Source of the DNA: Bacteroides sp.
GTDB lineage: Bacteria; Bacteroidota; Bacteroidia; Bacteroidales; Bacteroidaceae
DNA: 64,000 nt
Assembly: GCA_020861095.1 (NCBI GenBank)
Contig: JAJBTC010000057.1
Span: 1-64,000, forward strand
Direction of reading: 5' to 3'
The first letter of the stretch is position 1. Each line of letters starts with the position of its first letter. A program made the translations under genes and the position numbers. The notes under the pieces were generated by a model. The model was not told the origin of the DNA and did no database searches. It saw nothing but the letters and a program-made list of their open reading frames with translations. Below, in pieces: positions 26,550 through 36,498 of the stretch.

Positions 26550-28417
26550 TGAACCAGTTGCCGGCTCAACTGCTGTTGCAAACCGGTATCGGGACCGGCC
26601 AGCGCACCGCGCCAGGGCAGGTAAAGTGCTTCAAAAGTCAGCATCTCCTCCATCCCTGCCCAATGGAAACAGGGGGTCAGGTGCGCAGGCAACCTCTGGC
26701 GGATGAGCTCTTCCCATACTTCCCGGCGGCGGAAGCAGGTGTGCCAGGCGGGAAAAACAAAAGAGACCCGATGAAGAGAGACAGCAGGCTCTTCTTCCGC
26801 CATAGCCGCATGCAGCAATACATGCTCTACCAGATAGAAAGAACCGCTCTGTCTGTGAACACTGCCGACAAACTCCCGGAGGCAGGCAACGACCGAAACA
26901 ACGGTCCGCTGCTCCGGAAAAAATCCCAGAGGAAGCCAGTCGCCCCGGTCGGTACAGCGAAAAAGCAGCAGAAAATCTTTCCCGCCTGTACGGGTGGCCG
27001 TGCGGTAACGCGCGGGGTCGTCTCCGGAAAGCAGAAAACTTTCCGGGATCACGTCGTGACAAAAGAAGTAGAGGTACTTGCTGTATCGACGCAACAGCAG
27101 GTCGTGATGGCGCACCGAAACCGCCGGAACTTCGCGGATCTGATAGTCGCCCGACTGTTCCACCGCAGGATCGAACTGCCAGATGGCCGGAAAGAGGTAG
27201 GAGAAGTCGGAAAAGAAACGCTCGTCGTTCCGGAAGCGCAACTCATACTTCGCCAGCAGGGAGGTAAGGCTGCAGGCAGACCGTTCCTCTGGCAGCAGCA
27301 ATAACTCCAGGGTCTGACAGATCACCGCGTCGGCAGAAGCAGCATCGAGCACGTTCCATGCCCTGGCCCGGTGGCGGTTGAGCCCAGACAACCCGCGGAG
27401 CAACCGGACGCGCCGGCGATTCTCCTCTTCCGGCCCGGCAACCGGCCTGCCCGACAGAGAGATAAGGTAGCGGGTATCTTCGCCATACATCCGATCGAGC
27501 AGGTCTAAGTAGAGGCCTCTTTGCCGGTGCAGGTAGGAGCTGTCTACCGGTACGGCCTCCTGCATCCGTTGCAGGTCGGTCAGCGACTCCGCATCGGGCA
27601 GGTCGATCGGTGTGAACCCGTAAGGAGGGATGTCCGTATCTACCGCCAGCAGCTCAGACAGGCCGTTGACCTGGGAAAAGACAGCCTGCAACAGATAGTC
27701 GTACTGCGAAAGATAGCCTTTGAGTTGCAGAATGGCGGCCCGGTGCGACTTCTCCAGACCGCACGGTATCCCTTGTCTGTTGACACCGTAACAATCGGGG
27801 AAGTCGTTCTGCAGCGAACTGTAAACAAACTCTCCCTGATGCCACGCCAAAAGGTCCTCTCCCGCAGCAGGAGGCGCTGCCGATAAGAGGTCCTCTTCCT
27901 CCGAAGGGTCTTCCGGGTGACGGATCTCTCCGAAGCGGATCTCTCCCAAGGTCTCTCCGAGGTTGCGGTGACTGTGGTAGAAAAGAGTCACTTCGCGTTG
28001 CAACCCGTTCCGGTCGCTGTCCGGAAGTGTTTCTATACAGATGTGATACCGGGAAGCGGGATCGCACCAGACCCGGCAGTTGACGATCTGCGGAAAAGTT
28101 GCACGCAACTGTTTTTCGTAATCGGTGGGAGTCGCTAAGGAAGGACTGAAAAGTTCTCCGGACGACTGTAGTCCGGCTCTGCGGAAATCCGGTTCGCGGC
28201 TCTCCTGCCGATGCGGCAGATAGTCGGGAAAAGGGAAGTCCAGGCAATAGTCTACCTCCAGCAAGGCATAGTGGAGGTGATCGAGAATGGTGATCCCGGG
28301 ATCGTGCGGATTGTAGTCGGTCCATACCTTACCGCACAGTTGCTGCGCCATCTGCAGGGCTTCTTCCTGCAAACGGTAGTACAAGGTATCGTCACGTTTT
28401 CTCCGGGGGATATACAT
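26519..28417 (-). CDS. Pvc12-like baseplate component
   Basis: LQEEALQMAQQLCGKVWTDYNPHDPGITILDHLHYALLEVDYCLDFPFPDYL motif; position after baseplate J. Confidence 0.65.
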   Translation of the reverse strand: MYIPRRKRDDTLYYRLQEEALQMAQQLCGKVWTDYNPHDPGITILDHLHYALLEVDYCLDFPFPDYLPHRQESREPDFRRAGLQSSGELFSPSLATPTDYEKQLRATFPQIVNCRVWCDPASRYHICIETLPDSDRNGLQREVTLFYHSHRNLGETLGEIRFGEIRHPEDPSEEEDLLSAAPPAAGEDLLAWHQGEFVYSSLQNDFPDCYGVNRQGIPCGLEKSHRAAILQLKGYLSQYDYLLQAVFSQVNGLSELLAVDTDIPPYGFTPIDLPDAESLTDLQRMQEAVPVDSSYLHRQRGLYLDLLDRMYGEDTRYLISLSGRPVAGPEEENRRRVRLLRGLSGLNRHRARAWNVLDAASADAVICQTLELLLLPEERSACSLTSLLAKYELRFRNDERFFSDFSYLFPAIWQFDPAVEQSGDYQIREVPAVSVRHHDLLLRRYSKYLYFFCHDVIPESFLLSGDDPARYRTATRTGGKDFLLLFRCTDRGDWLPLGFFPEQRTVVSVVACLREFVGSVHRQSGSFYLVEHVLLHAAMAEEEPAVSLHRVSFVFPAWHTCFRRREVWEELIRQRLPAHLTPCFHWAGMEEMLTFEALYLPWRGALAGPDTGLQQQLSRQLVQWLHTQEMSV

Positions 28418-28427
28418 AGGATCGTCT

Positions 28428-29162
28428 TTATATGGTTCCTTCTTTCTCCATCAGCGGCAGATCCCACAAGCGGGAGATATGGTACCGTATCCGGATATCG
28501 TCTCCGTACCTGAACTGTGTCTTCAGCTGCAACCTGGCGGTAAAGCCCTTTCTCACCCAGCGGATACAGAGTTTATTGCCAAAACTCCCGTAATGGGAGC
28601 GAATCTTCCGGATGCGCACGCGCTTTCCGAAACAATGTACGGCCGTAGCTGCCAGCAGGGCATATTTCCCGGTATGCCGCCTTCCGCAACCGGCCACTAC
28701 TTCCAGCGCCCAGCAGCCTTCCAGCGGATCGGTGACATCGTGCCAGTGCCCATCGGCAGGGATCTCACCGGAAAGAAAAGATCCCTGCCGCCCCGGCAGG
28801 TGCAAGAGCCCGCTTAGCCGCACTTCGGCCTCTTCCCTGCCGATCTGTACCTGTCCGTCGGGAGATAAGGTGAGCAGAGGAACCGTACCTTCGGAAGACG
28901 ACCGACCGATCTTCAGATCACCTGTTTCCTTGTCCAGAGCCACCACCCACAAAGGAATCTCTTCTCCGGGCTGCCGATAGACAGACAGCACGGCCTCGTT
29001 GTCGTGCAGCGGAGCCAGCCCCATGCCCGTATCGGCCTGTTTGGAGAGCCCGTCGTCTAAGATATTGATCGTAGAGTCTATCAGATTCTCAAAATCCTGC
29101 TCCGTGGGCCGATAGCCTCTGCGGAAACTCTCTTTCAGTGTTTTTCTGTTTCGTCTGACCAT
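28428..29162 (-). CDS. Putative eCIS tail-fibre/adhesin-like protein
   Basis: N-terminal SFRRGYRPTEQDFENLIDSTINI resembles fibre-type N-termini; start chosen at MVRRNRK (ORF track start 29201 overlaps the upstream gene). Confidence 0.45.
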   Translation of the reverse strand: MVRRNRKTLKESFRRGYRPTEQDFENLIDSTINILDDGLSKQADTGMGLAPLHDNEAVLSVYRQPGEEIPLWVVALDKETGDLKIGRSSSEGTVPLLTLSPDGQVQIGREEAEVRLSGLLHLPGRQGSFLSGEIPADGHWHDVTDPLEGCWALEVVAGCGRRHTGKYALLAATAVHCFGKRVRIRKIRSHYGSFGNKLCIRWVRKGFTARLQLKTQFRYGDDIRIRYHISRLWDLPLMEKEGTI

Positions 29163-29163
29163 A

Positions 29164-32100
29164 TTACATTCCGGTTTGGTGGGTAGAGGCAGAAGGGGCA
29201 ATCACCCAATGGGAATCCACAGCCATCTCTCCCAACCCGAAAGGTACGCCCGTATCGGACAGAAAAAGATGTTCGCGGAAAGGCACAAACACCCCGTGAG
29301 GCAGCAGCGGACGGATGTCTTCTTCTACACCCGTGTATTCTTCCAGCAGATGATTTTCTTTGTATGCCGACATCCGCACCAAAGAGAGCGGACCGATGCT
29401 GCTGACATACTCCTGCCTGGTGATCGCTTCCCGCAGCTCCCGGATAGCAAGCAGACAGCCGAAAGCAGGGGGTTCGTGACAGAAAAGCCAGGGAGCGATC
29501 AGACGGTCGCACAACTCCCGCAGTCGTTGCCGGCAAGGCCCTATCGCGTACTGTGGGTGAAAACGGATCTGCCCGCGCACCATGATCTCTTCGTATACCG
29601 GATTGAGGACTTCGATACGTACGACCGACGGAGGTATACACCGGAGAAGGTGATTGCGGATGGCATACAGCAGATCGGAAGAGGCATGCGGCAGGTCATC
29701 CGGGCATTCGCCGGCGGCCGTATCGGGAACCACTACCAACGATACGACTCCGGTCTGTTTTCCTGCCGGATCGTAGGCGGGCAGGCATTTGACCTTGCGG
29801 ATCTGCGGAAAAAGCTGCAATACGATCCATTCATAGTCACGTGGCAGAAGCGCCCGTCCACGGTGGGTGACGTATTCCGAGATCCGGCACAACTGTTCGT
29901 CGTCTGTCTCCGATTCCCGGCCGTTGGAAAAAGGACTGACGATGTGGGCTCCGGTGATGCCCGGGATTTTCCTGCCCGGAAGCAGTTTGTTCAATTGCCG
30001 GCGGCGGGAGGGCTCCGGTGCTTCGCCAGGTTCCCAGAATAACTCTGCCACAGGTGTATACACCGCTTCCAGCGGGGGAACATACGCTTCATGCTCCAGA
30101 ACGGCGGCACGCAGCCACAGGGTAGACAGGGAGTCTGAAGGTGTCCATTCCTCCGGAATCCGGAACTCTACGCATCCATTCGTCAGCAGTCCCCGGGTGG
30201 TATCCCGCCACAGCGACAGGTCGGGAAATTCTTTCCAGTGATAGCCATCGCCATAATACCAGACCACACGGGGCAATACATCGCCGGGTACCTCTTTTTC
30301 CAAAGGGCGGAAACACAGATACAGCGACAGCCGCTCTCCCGGAGACACACGGCGCAAGCCCAGCAACAGGTGAGCATGACCGGGCATAGAATGGATCAGC
30401 GGGAAGGTGGTACGACCGGACGCAGGAAAAACCAATTGCTCTCCCAGCGGATACGTATGATAGAACCGGTTACGTTCTCCACATGCGGAATCGTGCAGGT
30501 CGATGGTCTCCTCAGACAGATAAGAAAGGGTCAGACGCTCTGCCACCGGGATCAGCGGAACATTCAACGGACGCAGCTCCTTCCTGCGTCTGATGTCACG
30601 GATCATGCGATTGGTAAACAGATACCGGTATCTTTCCTGACCAAAACCCATAGCGGGCTCTGCCAGCACAAAACTAAGGAAACCACTGGCAGAGCCGATA
30701 GAATAGGTATACTGCTCTTCCGGAAGCTCTGTGACATTCATCTCTTCCAGTGGGATGTGGTTCCAGCAACTTTCCGGCGCCAATGGCGCATCCGGCAGAG
30801 GAGGTATTGCCCCCCTGCCTGCCGTGGCAAACAGGTACCAGCAACGATCGGCAGCGACCGGATACCAGGTATGATCGGTCAGGAAACGGGGTTGTATCCG
30901 GAACGAGGTATTGTCTGTGTGGTTCGCATACTCCCGGTAATATCCTTTCAGCCCGTCCGGATCATCGGGCAGCGTGGCCCATCGCAACTTCAGATCTACC
31001 GAACGAAGGGGTTTTATGGCCATTTCGTAATTGCCGACGGCAAACCAACTGCCCCGACCGGCAGACAGTCCGAAAGGCTGGAAAGGTTTGGAGGTGTCGA
31101 GCTGTCCGAGTTCGTTATATACCAGCAGATGACTGATCTCTTCCACACAAACGGCTATGCGGATGCGACGCAGCAAGAAGTCTTTCAGCCACGAATAGGG
31201 ATAGAGCCAGGCATCTGCCTGCAGCAGTACCTGCAAGGCCGGATAGTCGGAAGAGAAACCGTGTAGCTGCGGATCGCACGGTACAGTAGCGGGAAATTCT
31301 TCGGACAGCAGGAAGTGCAGGATCAGATCGTCGGGAAACTCCGGATCGGTGGAAATAGTGACCCTGCCGACGGACGACCATCCTTCCGGAGTACTGATCT
31401 GCAGCGAAAAGATACCTTCTATCAGCTTGCAGGAGAGTTTCTCACCCGGCGCCAATCCCCACCGCGGATCGGAAGATCCTTCCAGGGACTCCATGAACCG
31501 GGTCAACGGTCGGTTTTCCGCCTCTAAGGTAAGAGTAACCTTACGCCTGCCCTCCCGGAGCAGCAGGGAAGGAGAAACGAGGGTGAAGCCCAGCGGCGCA
31601 AGATGTGCCCGGCTGCCGGTGTGCCCAAACATACAGGCCGCGCCGGAGGTGATCCGGCGGGGATCTTCTGTATGCAAGGCAGTCACACACCCCCATTCAC
31701 GGGCCGGAGAGAGGGGCGTACCGTGCTCGTACCAGAGTGAGCGTACATCGGCCAACCGGGCATCTCCCGGCTCGGCACGATCCATCAGGCGGTAACAAAA
31801 AGTCTGTTGCAGTGTGTCGTCCGAAGCCAGGAAAGGCGTCCCCCTTTCTATCCGCAAACTGCCGCTGCTGTTCTTCTCTAAGAGTGCCCATATTGTTTCG
31901 GGACGGGGCGACAAAGGCTTCACACCCAGCACTTCCCGGTAGTACCAGAGCGGAAAAGAATGCCAGCGATTGCCAAAATCCGCAAGGATAGCGCGCAGTT
32001 GCCGGACAAAGATCCATATCAGTGCCTGGGCGGGGTCCATATCGCCCTCAGGCAACGGATAGTCTCCCCCTTCCGGCACAGGCTCCAGTTTCTCCAGGGT

Positions 32101-32283
32101 AGTGAGCATCTCATCGAAACATCCATCCGGTACGCCATGCGAATTGTAATACCGCAGAAAAGCAGCGATCTCCCTTACCTGCCGGAGCAGAGAAGCCGTA
32201 CTTCCCTCTATCGGACGCAAGACCGGAAGCGAGGTCACCCGCCTGAGCCGTTCTTTTCTGTCCCATCCGTCTTTTCCTCTCAT
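29164..32283 (-). CDS. Baseplate J-like protein
   Basis: 1039 aa; RGRALLPRDYEWIVLQLFPQIRKVKCLPAYDPAGKQTGVVSLVVVPD and ...VVRIEVLNPVYEEIMVRGQIRFHP motifs. Confidence 0.8.
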   Translation of the reverse strand: MRGKDGWDRKERLRRVTSLPVLRPIEGSTASLLRQVREIAAFLRYYNSHGVPDGCFDEMLTTLEKLEPVPEGGDYPLPEGDMDPAQALIWIFVRQLRAILADFGNRWHSFPLWYYREVLGVKPLSPRPETIWALLEKNSSGSLRIERGTPFLASDDTLQQTFCYRLMDRAEPGDARLADVRSLWYEHGTPLSPAREWGCVTALHTEDPRRITSGAACMFGHTGSRAHLAPLGFTLVSPSLLLREGRRKVTLTLEAENRPLTRFMESLEGSSDPRWGLAPGEKLSCKLIEGIFSLQISTPEGWSSVGRVTISTDPEFPDDLILHFLLSEEFPATVPCDPQLHGFSSDYPALQVLLQADAWLYPYSWLKDFLLRRIRIAVCVEEISHLLVYNELGQLDTSKPFQPFGLSAGRGSWFAVGNYEMAIKPLRSVDLKLRWATLPDDPDGLKGYYREYANHTDNTSFRIQPRFLTDHTWYPVAADRCWYLFATAGRGAIPPLPDAPLAPESCWNHIPLEEMNVTELPEEQYTYSIGSASGFLSFVLAEPAMGFGQERYRYLFTNRMIRDIRRRKELRPLNVPLIPVAERLTLSYLSEETIDLHDSACGERNRFYHTYPLGEQLVFPASGRTTFPLIHSMPGHAHLLLGLRRVSPGERLSLYLCFRPLEKEVPGDVLPRVVWYYGDGYHWKEFPDLSLWRDTTRGLLTNGCVEFRIPEEWTPSDSLSTLWLRAAVLEHEAYVPPLEAVYTPVAELFWEPGEAPEPSRRRQLNKLLPGRKIPGITGAHIVSPFSNGRESETDDEQLCRISEYVTHRGRALLPRDYEWIVLQLFPQIRKVKCLPAYDPAGKQTGVVSLVVVPDTAAGECPDDLPHASSDLLYAIRNHLLRCIPPSVVRIEVLNPVYEEIMVRGQIRFHPQYAIGPCRQRLRELCDRLIAPWLFCHEPPAFGCLLAIRELREAITRQEYVSSIGPLSLVRMSAYKENHLLEEYTGVEEDIRPLLPHGVFVPFREHLFLSDTGVPFGLGEMAVDSHWVIAPSASTHQTGM

Positions 32284-32290
32284 ACTGTAT

Positions 32291-32695
32291 CTATAAATTG
32301 GTTCCTTCTCTGAAATAATAGGGATATACCATATTCCGGCGGCTATTCACTGCCGGAATGAAATAGGAGACAGAGATCCGGAGCATTCCCTCCGCGATCT
32401 TCTCCGCATCAATCTCTACCTGTTCGGTTTCGACACGGGGTTCCCACCTCCGGATAGCCTGCTGCACAGCCTCTGCCATCAGGGTCTTCATGGAAAGATT
32501 GACTTCCCCGAATACCCATTGCCGGAGGTCACATCCATAGTCGTAACGAAACAGCCGTTCGCCGGGCACCGTAGAAAAAAGGAGGATCAGGCTCTGCCGG
32601 ATATCCTCTTCATCACTCACCAACAGAACTCCCTGCTGTTTGTCGAAAACAGGCGGAAAAGACCACCCTGTTCCCAGATAAGATTTTTGTTCCAT
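32291..32695 (-). CDS. GPW/gp25-family baseplate wedge protein
   Basis: GTGWSFPPVFDKQQGVLLVSDEEDIRQSLILLFSTVPGERLFRYDYGCDLRQWVFGEVN. Confidence 0.9.
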   Translation of the reverse strand: MEQKSYLGTGWSFPPVFDKQQGVLLVSDEEDIRQSLILLFSTVPGERLFRYDYGCDLRQWVFGEVNLSMKTLMAEAVQQAIRRWEPRVETEQVEIDAEKIAEGMLRISVSYFIPAVNSRRNMVYPYYFREGTNL

Positions 32696-32699
32696 ACTT

Positions 32700-32999
32700 C
32701 TATCCTCCGATCATTACCGTCATACATCCCAGTACAATGTTCCCGCCATGTGCCGTCGTATCTCCCACGCGTGCCGCAGGTTTACCACCGATCATCACCG
32801 TAGCAGATCCCGTAACGATGGAGTCGGGAGGTCCCACACAGGTACACATATCACCCATTACCGCCGCGGGGAGGCCACCGATCCACACGGCAGGTACCCC
32901 CGGCCCCATCACCGGCCCACCCACATGAGGTACAGGCGGAAGTCCCGGTGTCTGCATGGGACAGACGTGCAGGTCTGTCAGCCGGGCAGCAAAAGGCAT
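32700..32999 (-). CDS. PAAR-domain spike tip protein
   Basis: GGPVMGPGVPAVWIGGLPAAVMGDMCTCVGPPDSIVTGSATVMIGGKPAARVGDTTAHGG. Confidence 0.93.
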   Translation of the reverse strand: MPFAARLTDLHVCPMQTPGLPPVPHVGGPVMGPGVPAVWIGGLPAAVMGDMCTCVGPPDSIVTGSATVMIGGKPAARVGDTTAHGGNIVLGCMTVMIGG

Positions 33000-33002
33000 G
33001 GG

Positions 33003-33398
33003 GATTTACGATTGGACGATTGACGATGTACGATTTGGAAAATCCGCATCCCAGCGATGCTATCCACCTGTAGCGACGTACGCCGTGCGTCTCCGCGATG
33101 TACGTATGTATCATAGTGTATTTCACTCATGAGTATATTTTTATTTTTGTATATGTTTATATATGGTATAAAATATATAATGCGTTTGACAGAAATAGAA
33201 TCATCAGATATATGCCTGGTCAGATACATGCTTGAGTTAGACATACATTACGGAGACCCACTTTTTTATTGGACCTGCATCGCGGAGACGCACGCCGTGC
33301 GTCTCTACAGGTGGATGTGATCGATCGTTAGTGTATTTCTCTTTTTAATCGTAAATTGTATTATAAATCGTACATCGTAAATCTGTAAATCGTAAATC
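33003..33398. repeat. Nested inverted-repeat (MITE-like) intergenic element
   Basis: Outer arms gatttacgat..gatgtacgattt / aaatcgtacatcgtaaat..cgtaaatc; inner ~40-bp arms tccacctgtagNgacg..cgtgcgtctccgcgatg and its reverse complement; AT-rich centre. Confidence 0.7.
33285..33305. repeat. Perfect palindrome GAGACGCACG-C-CGTGCGTCTC
   Basis: 10-bp perfect arms with 1-nt centre; related partial copies near 41, 11585 and 33075. Confidence 0.8.
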
Positions 33399-35186
33399 AA
33401 TTGATTCTGACCATAGCCCCTTTCACGGTGGTTTGTCCGGACGCGGAGAATTCCGCCGAAGCGGTTCCCTGGGCTTTCAGGGAAGTCTTTGCTTTCAGTT
33501 CCACATTCATCCCTTCGGCTTTCAGGTCGGTTTTCGCCTTCAGCGTAAAAGCGGTGCCGGCTTCGGCCTGAAGCTCCGTATCTGCCTTCAGAGAGAGCTG
33601 TCCGGAAGACCCGATGGTAATACCGGAAGCATTCATCTGTATTTTATTGCCATGCTGATCGGCCAGACAGATCTCTTGCTGATCGTCGTTCAAGATCAGT
33701 GTATTGCCTGCGGGGGTCTCTACTGTCACGATCTTTTTCTCTTCATCAAAAGTGATTTTCATCCCTTCCCGGCTCCTCCATCCCCGGATATAGTTGTCGG
33801 CTGTCAGCGGATACACAGGCGAGCGCGAACTGCTGTACAGGCTACCCAGGATCACAGCCTGGGAAGGATCGTTGTTGAAAAATCCCAGGATCACTTCATC
33901 TCCTGCATCCGGAATGAAAAAACTTCCCGAACCCTTGCTGGCCAGCGGATGTCCCAGACGTGCCCATACCATATCCCGATCGCTGCACAGCGTGGGGATC
34001 TGCACCTGTATCCGGAATTCCCGGGCAGGGTCCTCTTCGAGTTGGCTGACCACCCCGATATGCAAACCGGAAACGGCCGGCCACAGGCCGGAAGCCGGGG
34101 GCATCTGCACATCCGGACGCGCTGTTACCTGCTCCGGCGAAAGTCCCATTTCTACGGTAGTGATCCACTCGCCCTGTCGGATCTCGTGTTCCACACCCCC
34201 TGCGTACGCACTGCCATTGAACCGCTCTCCTACGCCTTCCAGTTCGATCAGGCATCCCGGCACCGGAGAGGCATTCCCCACGAAACGAACCGTACCCCGG
34301 ATACGCCCCAGTCCCTCGCGCAGCAACTGAGCATCGGCCCAGGATTGCAACATTCCAGGGTCGGGAAAAAGCTGGGTCTGCAACAGACAAGTAGCACTTC
34401 CTCCTACTTCCGCCAGTTCCGACTGTCCCTGATTGCCCTGATCGTTCAGAGAAGGGACGGTGGCTGTCACCACTTTCACCTCCTGCGTGGCAGGATCCCA
34501 GCCGACAGCCTTTGCCGTGGCATACTGGGTGGTAGCTATGAGTTCACCCTCAAATTCGATCAGATCAGTCCCGTAAGTCACCTTCACCACTGCCGGAGAA
34601 CCGGTATCCGGCTTTTTAACGATCAGTTTTTTCCGTCGGTCACCACTACCATTCCGGTAGCATCCGTGCGGGAACGGATAAAATCCCAGTCGGTGCATCC
34701 GTACTGTACAAGCTGCGGATGTGTCACAGCAGTCTCAGAGACATCTGCCTGCAACCCGGCGCAGTCTCCGACAATCGCGCAGATGGCTTCACTGTCTCTG
34801 GCATCTTCGAAAACACGGTTTTTCCGACCCAGCGTCAAAAGATAGGTATATTCCCGGCATTCGACCACCAGGCGGGATTCGTTGCCCTCGCCTATTGTCA
34901 GCCCGTGGGTAGTGACCATTCCTTCAAACACCACCGATTCTTCGTCATCGTATCCGGCCTCCACACATATATCTTTCCCGGGAGCAAACGTATCGTCGTC
35001 ACTTTCAGGAACTTCCCCGGAAGGCATATCTCCGGCATCCAGTACGATCGTACACCTGCCCACACGGTTCACCGCCCGTGAAATATGGACAGAGATAACT
35101 CCCATCCGGTCACCGATCGCCACGCCTTCGCTACAAACCGTGAAACACACGCGCTTTCCCAATCCTTTACCTGCCTGCTCTGCCAT
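33397..35186 (-). CDS. VgrG/gp27-gp5-like spike protein (Pvc8-like), frameshifted
   Basis: Two ORFs join at T6 tract 34627..34632: ...GMVVVTDGK | KLIVKKPDTGSPAVVKVTYGTDLIEFEG; internal start MAEQAGKGLG at 35186. Confidence 0.75.
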
Positions 35187-35819
35187 CTCTTGCCAGGGGG
35201 GGGACAACAAACGTGTTCCGGGTGATACATCGCGGAAACCTTTCAGGCGGTTGATCCGGGCTATCTCTACACAATAAGAGGGATCGTTGTAATACTTCTG
35301 GCACAGCCAGGGTATACTCTCTCCGGCTTTCAGGACAATGATCCGTGAAAGATCGGGCGATTTTTTCTCCCGTCCTTCTTTGTGGCCAACAAATTTAAGA
35401 CTGATCTTTACCCGCAGCGGCGCACCATCGGGTTTGAATACGGAATAGTCGTAATTCAACGAACTGAGCCGCCCTTTGAAAACCAAATCTCCCCAGACAA
35501 GCAGGGTATAATTGGGCTCGTGCGTTTCTCCATTGATGGAATAGATCGCCTTTTCCAGCCGATTGATCCGATCGTTGATCTTACCTTGTTTATTTTCCAC
35601 AAATCCGGTATCGTCAAAGATCAGATCAAAAGACAGGGTGGAAAAGGGCAGGTTGTTGAACTTCTGCTTCTGTGGTTCGCCACTGGCCTGGGTATTTGTG
35701 TAGTTGACACTTCGGTCCAGCTTCAGAGAAGCCGGATTGATCTGTACATCGAACGTTGCGACACGCTTGTTGAACAGCTCATCGGCGTATCCCTGGATCT
35801 GTAACTTGACCAACGACAT
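35167..35819 (-). CDS. LysM-containing CIS tube-associated protein (Pvc7-like), fused to spike by G8-tract indel
   Basis: MSLVKLQIQGYADELFNKRVATFDVQINPASLKLDRSVNYT; LysM-like IIVLKAGESIPWLCQKYYNDPSYCVEIARINRLKGFRDVSPGTRLLSPP. Confidence 0.8.
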
Positions 35820-35992
35820 TACCTGCCCTCCCTTTTTTCAAACTCCCTGCGAACTTCCTGACGGATCTTCCGAGACAGTTCTTTAGACAACCGATCTGTC
35901 AATACCGGATCTCCGGCCGACTGTCCGGCAGGCTGCGGTCTTTCTACCGTAGCCTTCACACGCATCTCTTTAATCACAATAGCCATATACAT
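35819..35992 (-). CDS. DUF5908-like small eCIS protein
   Basis: 57 aa: MYMAIVIKEMRVKATVERPQPAGQSAGDPVLTDRLSKELSRKIRQEVRREFEKREGR; TAA overlaps ATG of the next gene; not in the ORF track. Confidence 0.65.
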   Translation of the reverse strand: MYMAIVIKEMRVKATVERPQPAGQSAGDPVLTDRLSKELSRKIRQEVRREFEKREGR

Positions 35993-35999
35993 CCATCTG

Positions 36000-36452
36000 T
36001 TATTTACGACTCCGCTTCAATGTGGTATAAGCAAATTCCAGAGACTCGATCGCAATCTCATTCTTCTCGGAATGAAAAGGATCTACATTCCACTTTACAG
36101 GAAAAGCCTTTTCACACGTCCAGATGTAGAGCGGCTTCCCGTCGGCTCCCAGCAAAAAGATCTTCAGGTCGTTGCGCTCTACAGGTTTCGTAAAGTCGTA
36201 CTCCAGTACGCTTTTTATCCAGATGGTCAATCTGGTGTTGAGCGGAACGATAGCCCTTTTACAAACCAGGTTCTCATGCCGCATCTGTTTGGGGAGTTTG
36301 TGTTCATACTCATTCACTCCCCCTTCCTGTATGGTTTCTACTTCCAGTTCGGTATGCAGACCGGATATTTCCCGGAACGCGAACTCCCTGTTGAATACGG
36401 CCAGACTGAAATAATACGCCATATGCGCAGGCCTGCTTGTCAGATCTTCCAT
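36000..36452 (-). CDS. CIS tail tube protein (second copy)
   Basis: YYFSLAVFNREFAFREISGLHTELEVETIQEGGVNEYEHKLPKQMRHENLVCKRAIV. Confidence 0.88.
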   Translation of the reverse strand: MEDLTSRPAHMAYYFSLAVFNREFAFREISGLHTELEVETIQEGGVNEYEHKLPKQMRHENLVCKRAIVPLNTRLTIWIKSVLEYDFTKPVERNDLKIFLLGADGKPLYIWTCEKAFPVKWNVDPFHSEKNEIAIESLEFAYTTLKRSRK

Positions 36453-36498
36453 CAGCTATTTCTTTTTCGTTATACAAAAAGAACAGGACACCCTCAGA

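Noticed and set aside
30238-31266. 342-aa plus-strand ORF opposite baseplate J gene
   Set aside because: Shadow ORF without domain signatures
33433-34845. 470-aa plus-strand ORF antisense to the spike gene
   Set aside because: Spans the spike/LysM junction on the opposite strand; no recognisable motifs
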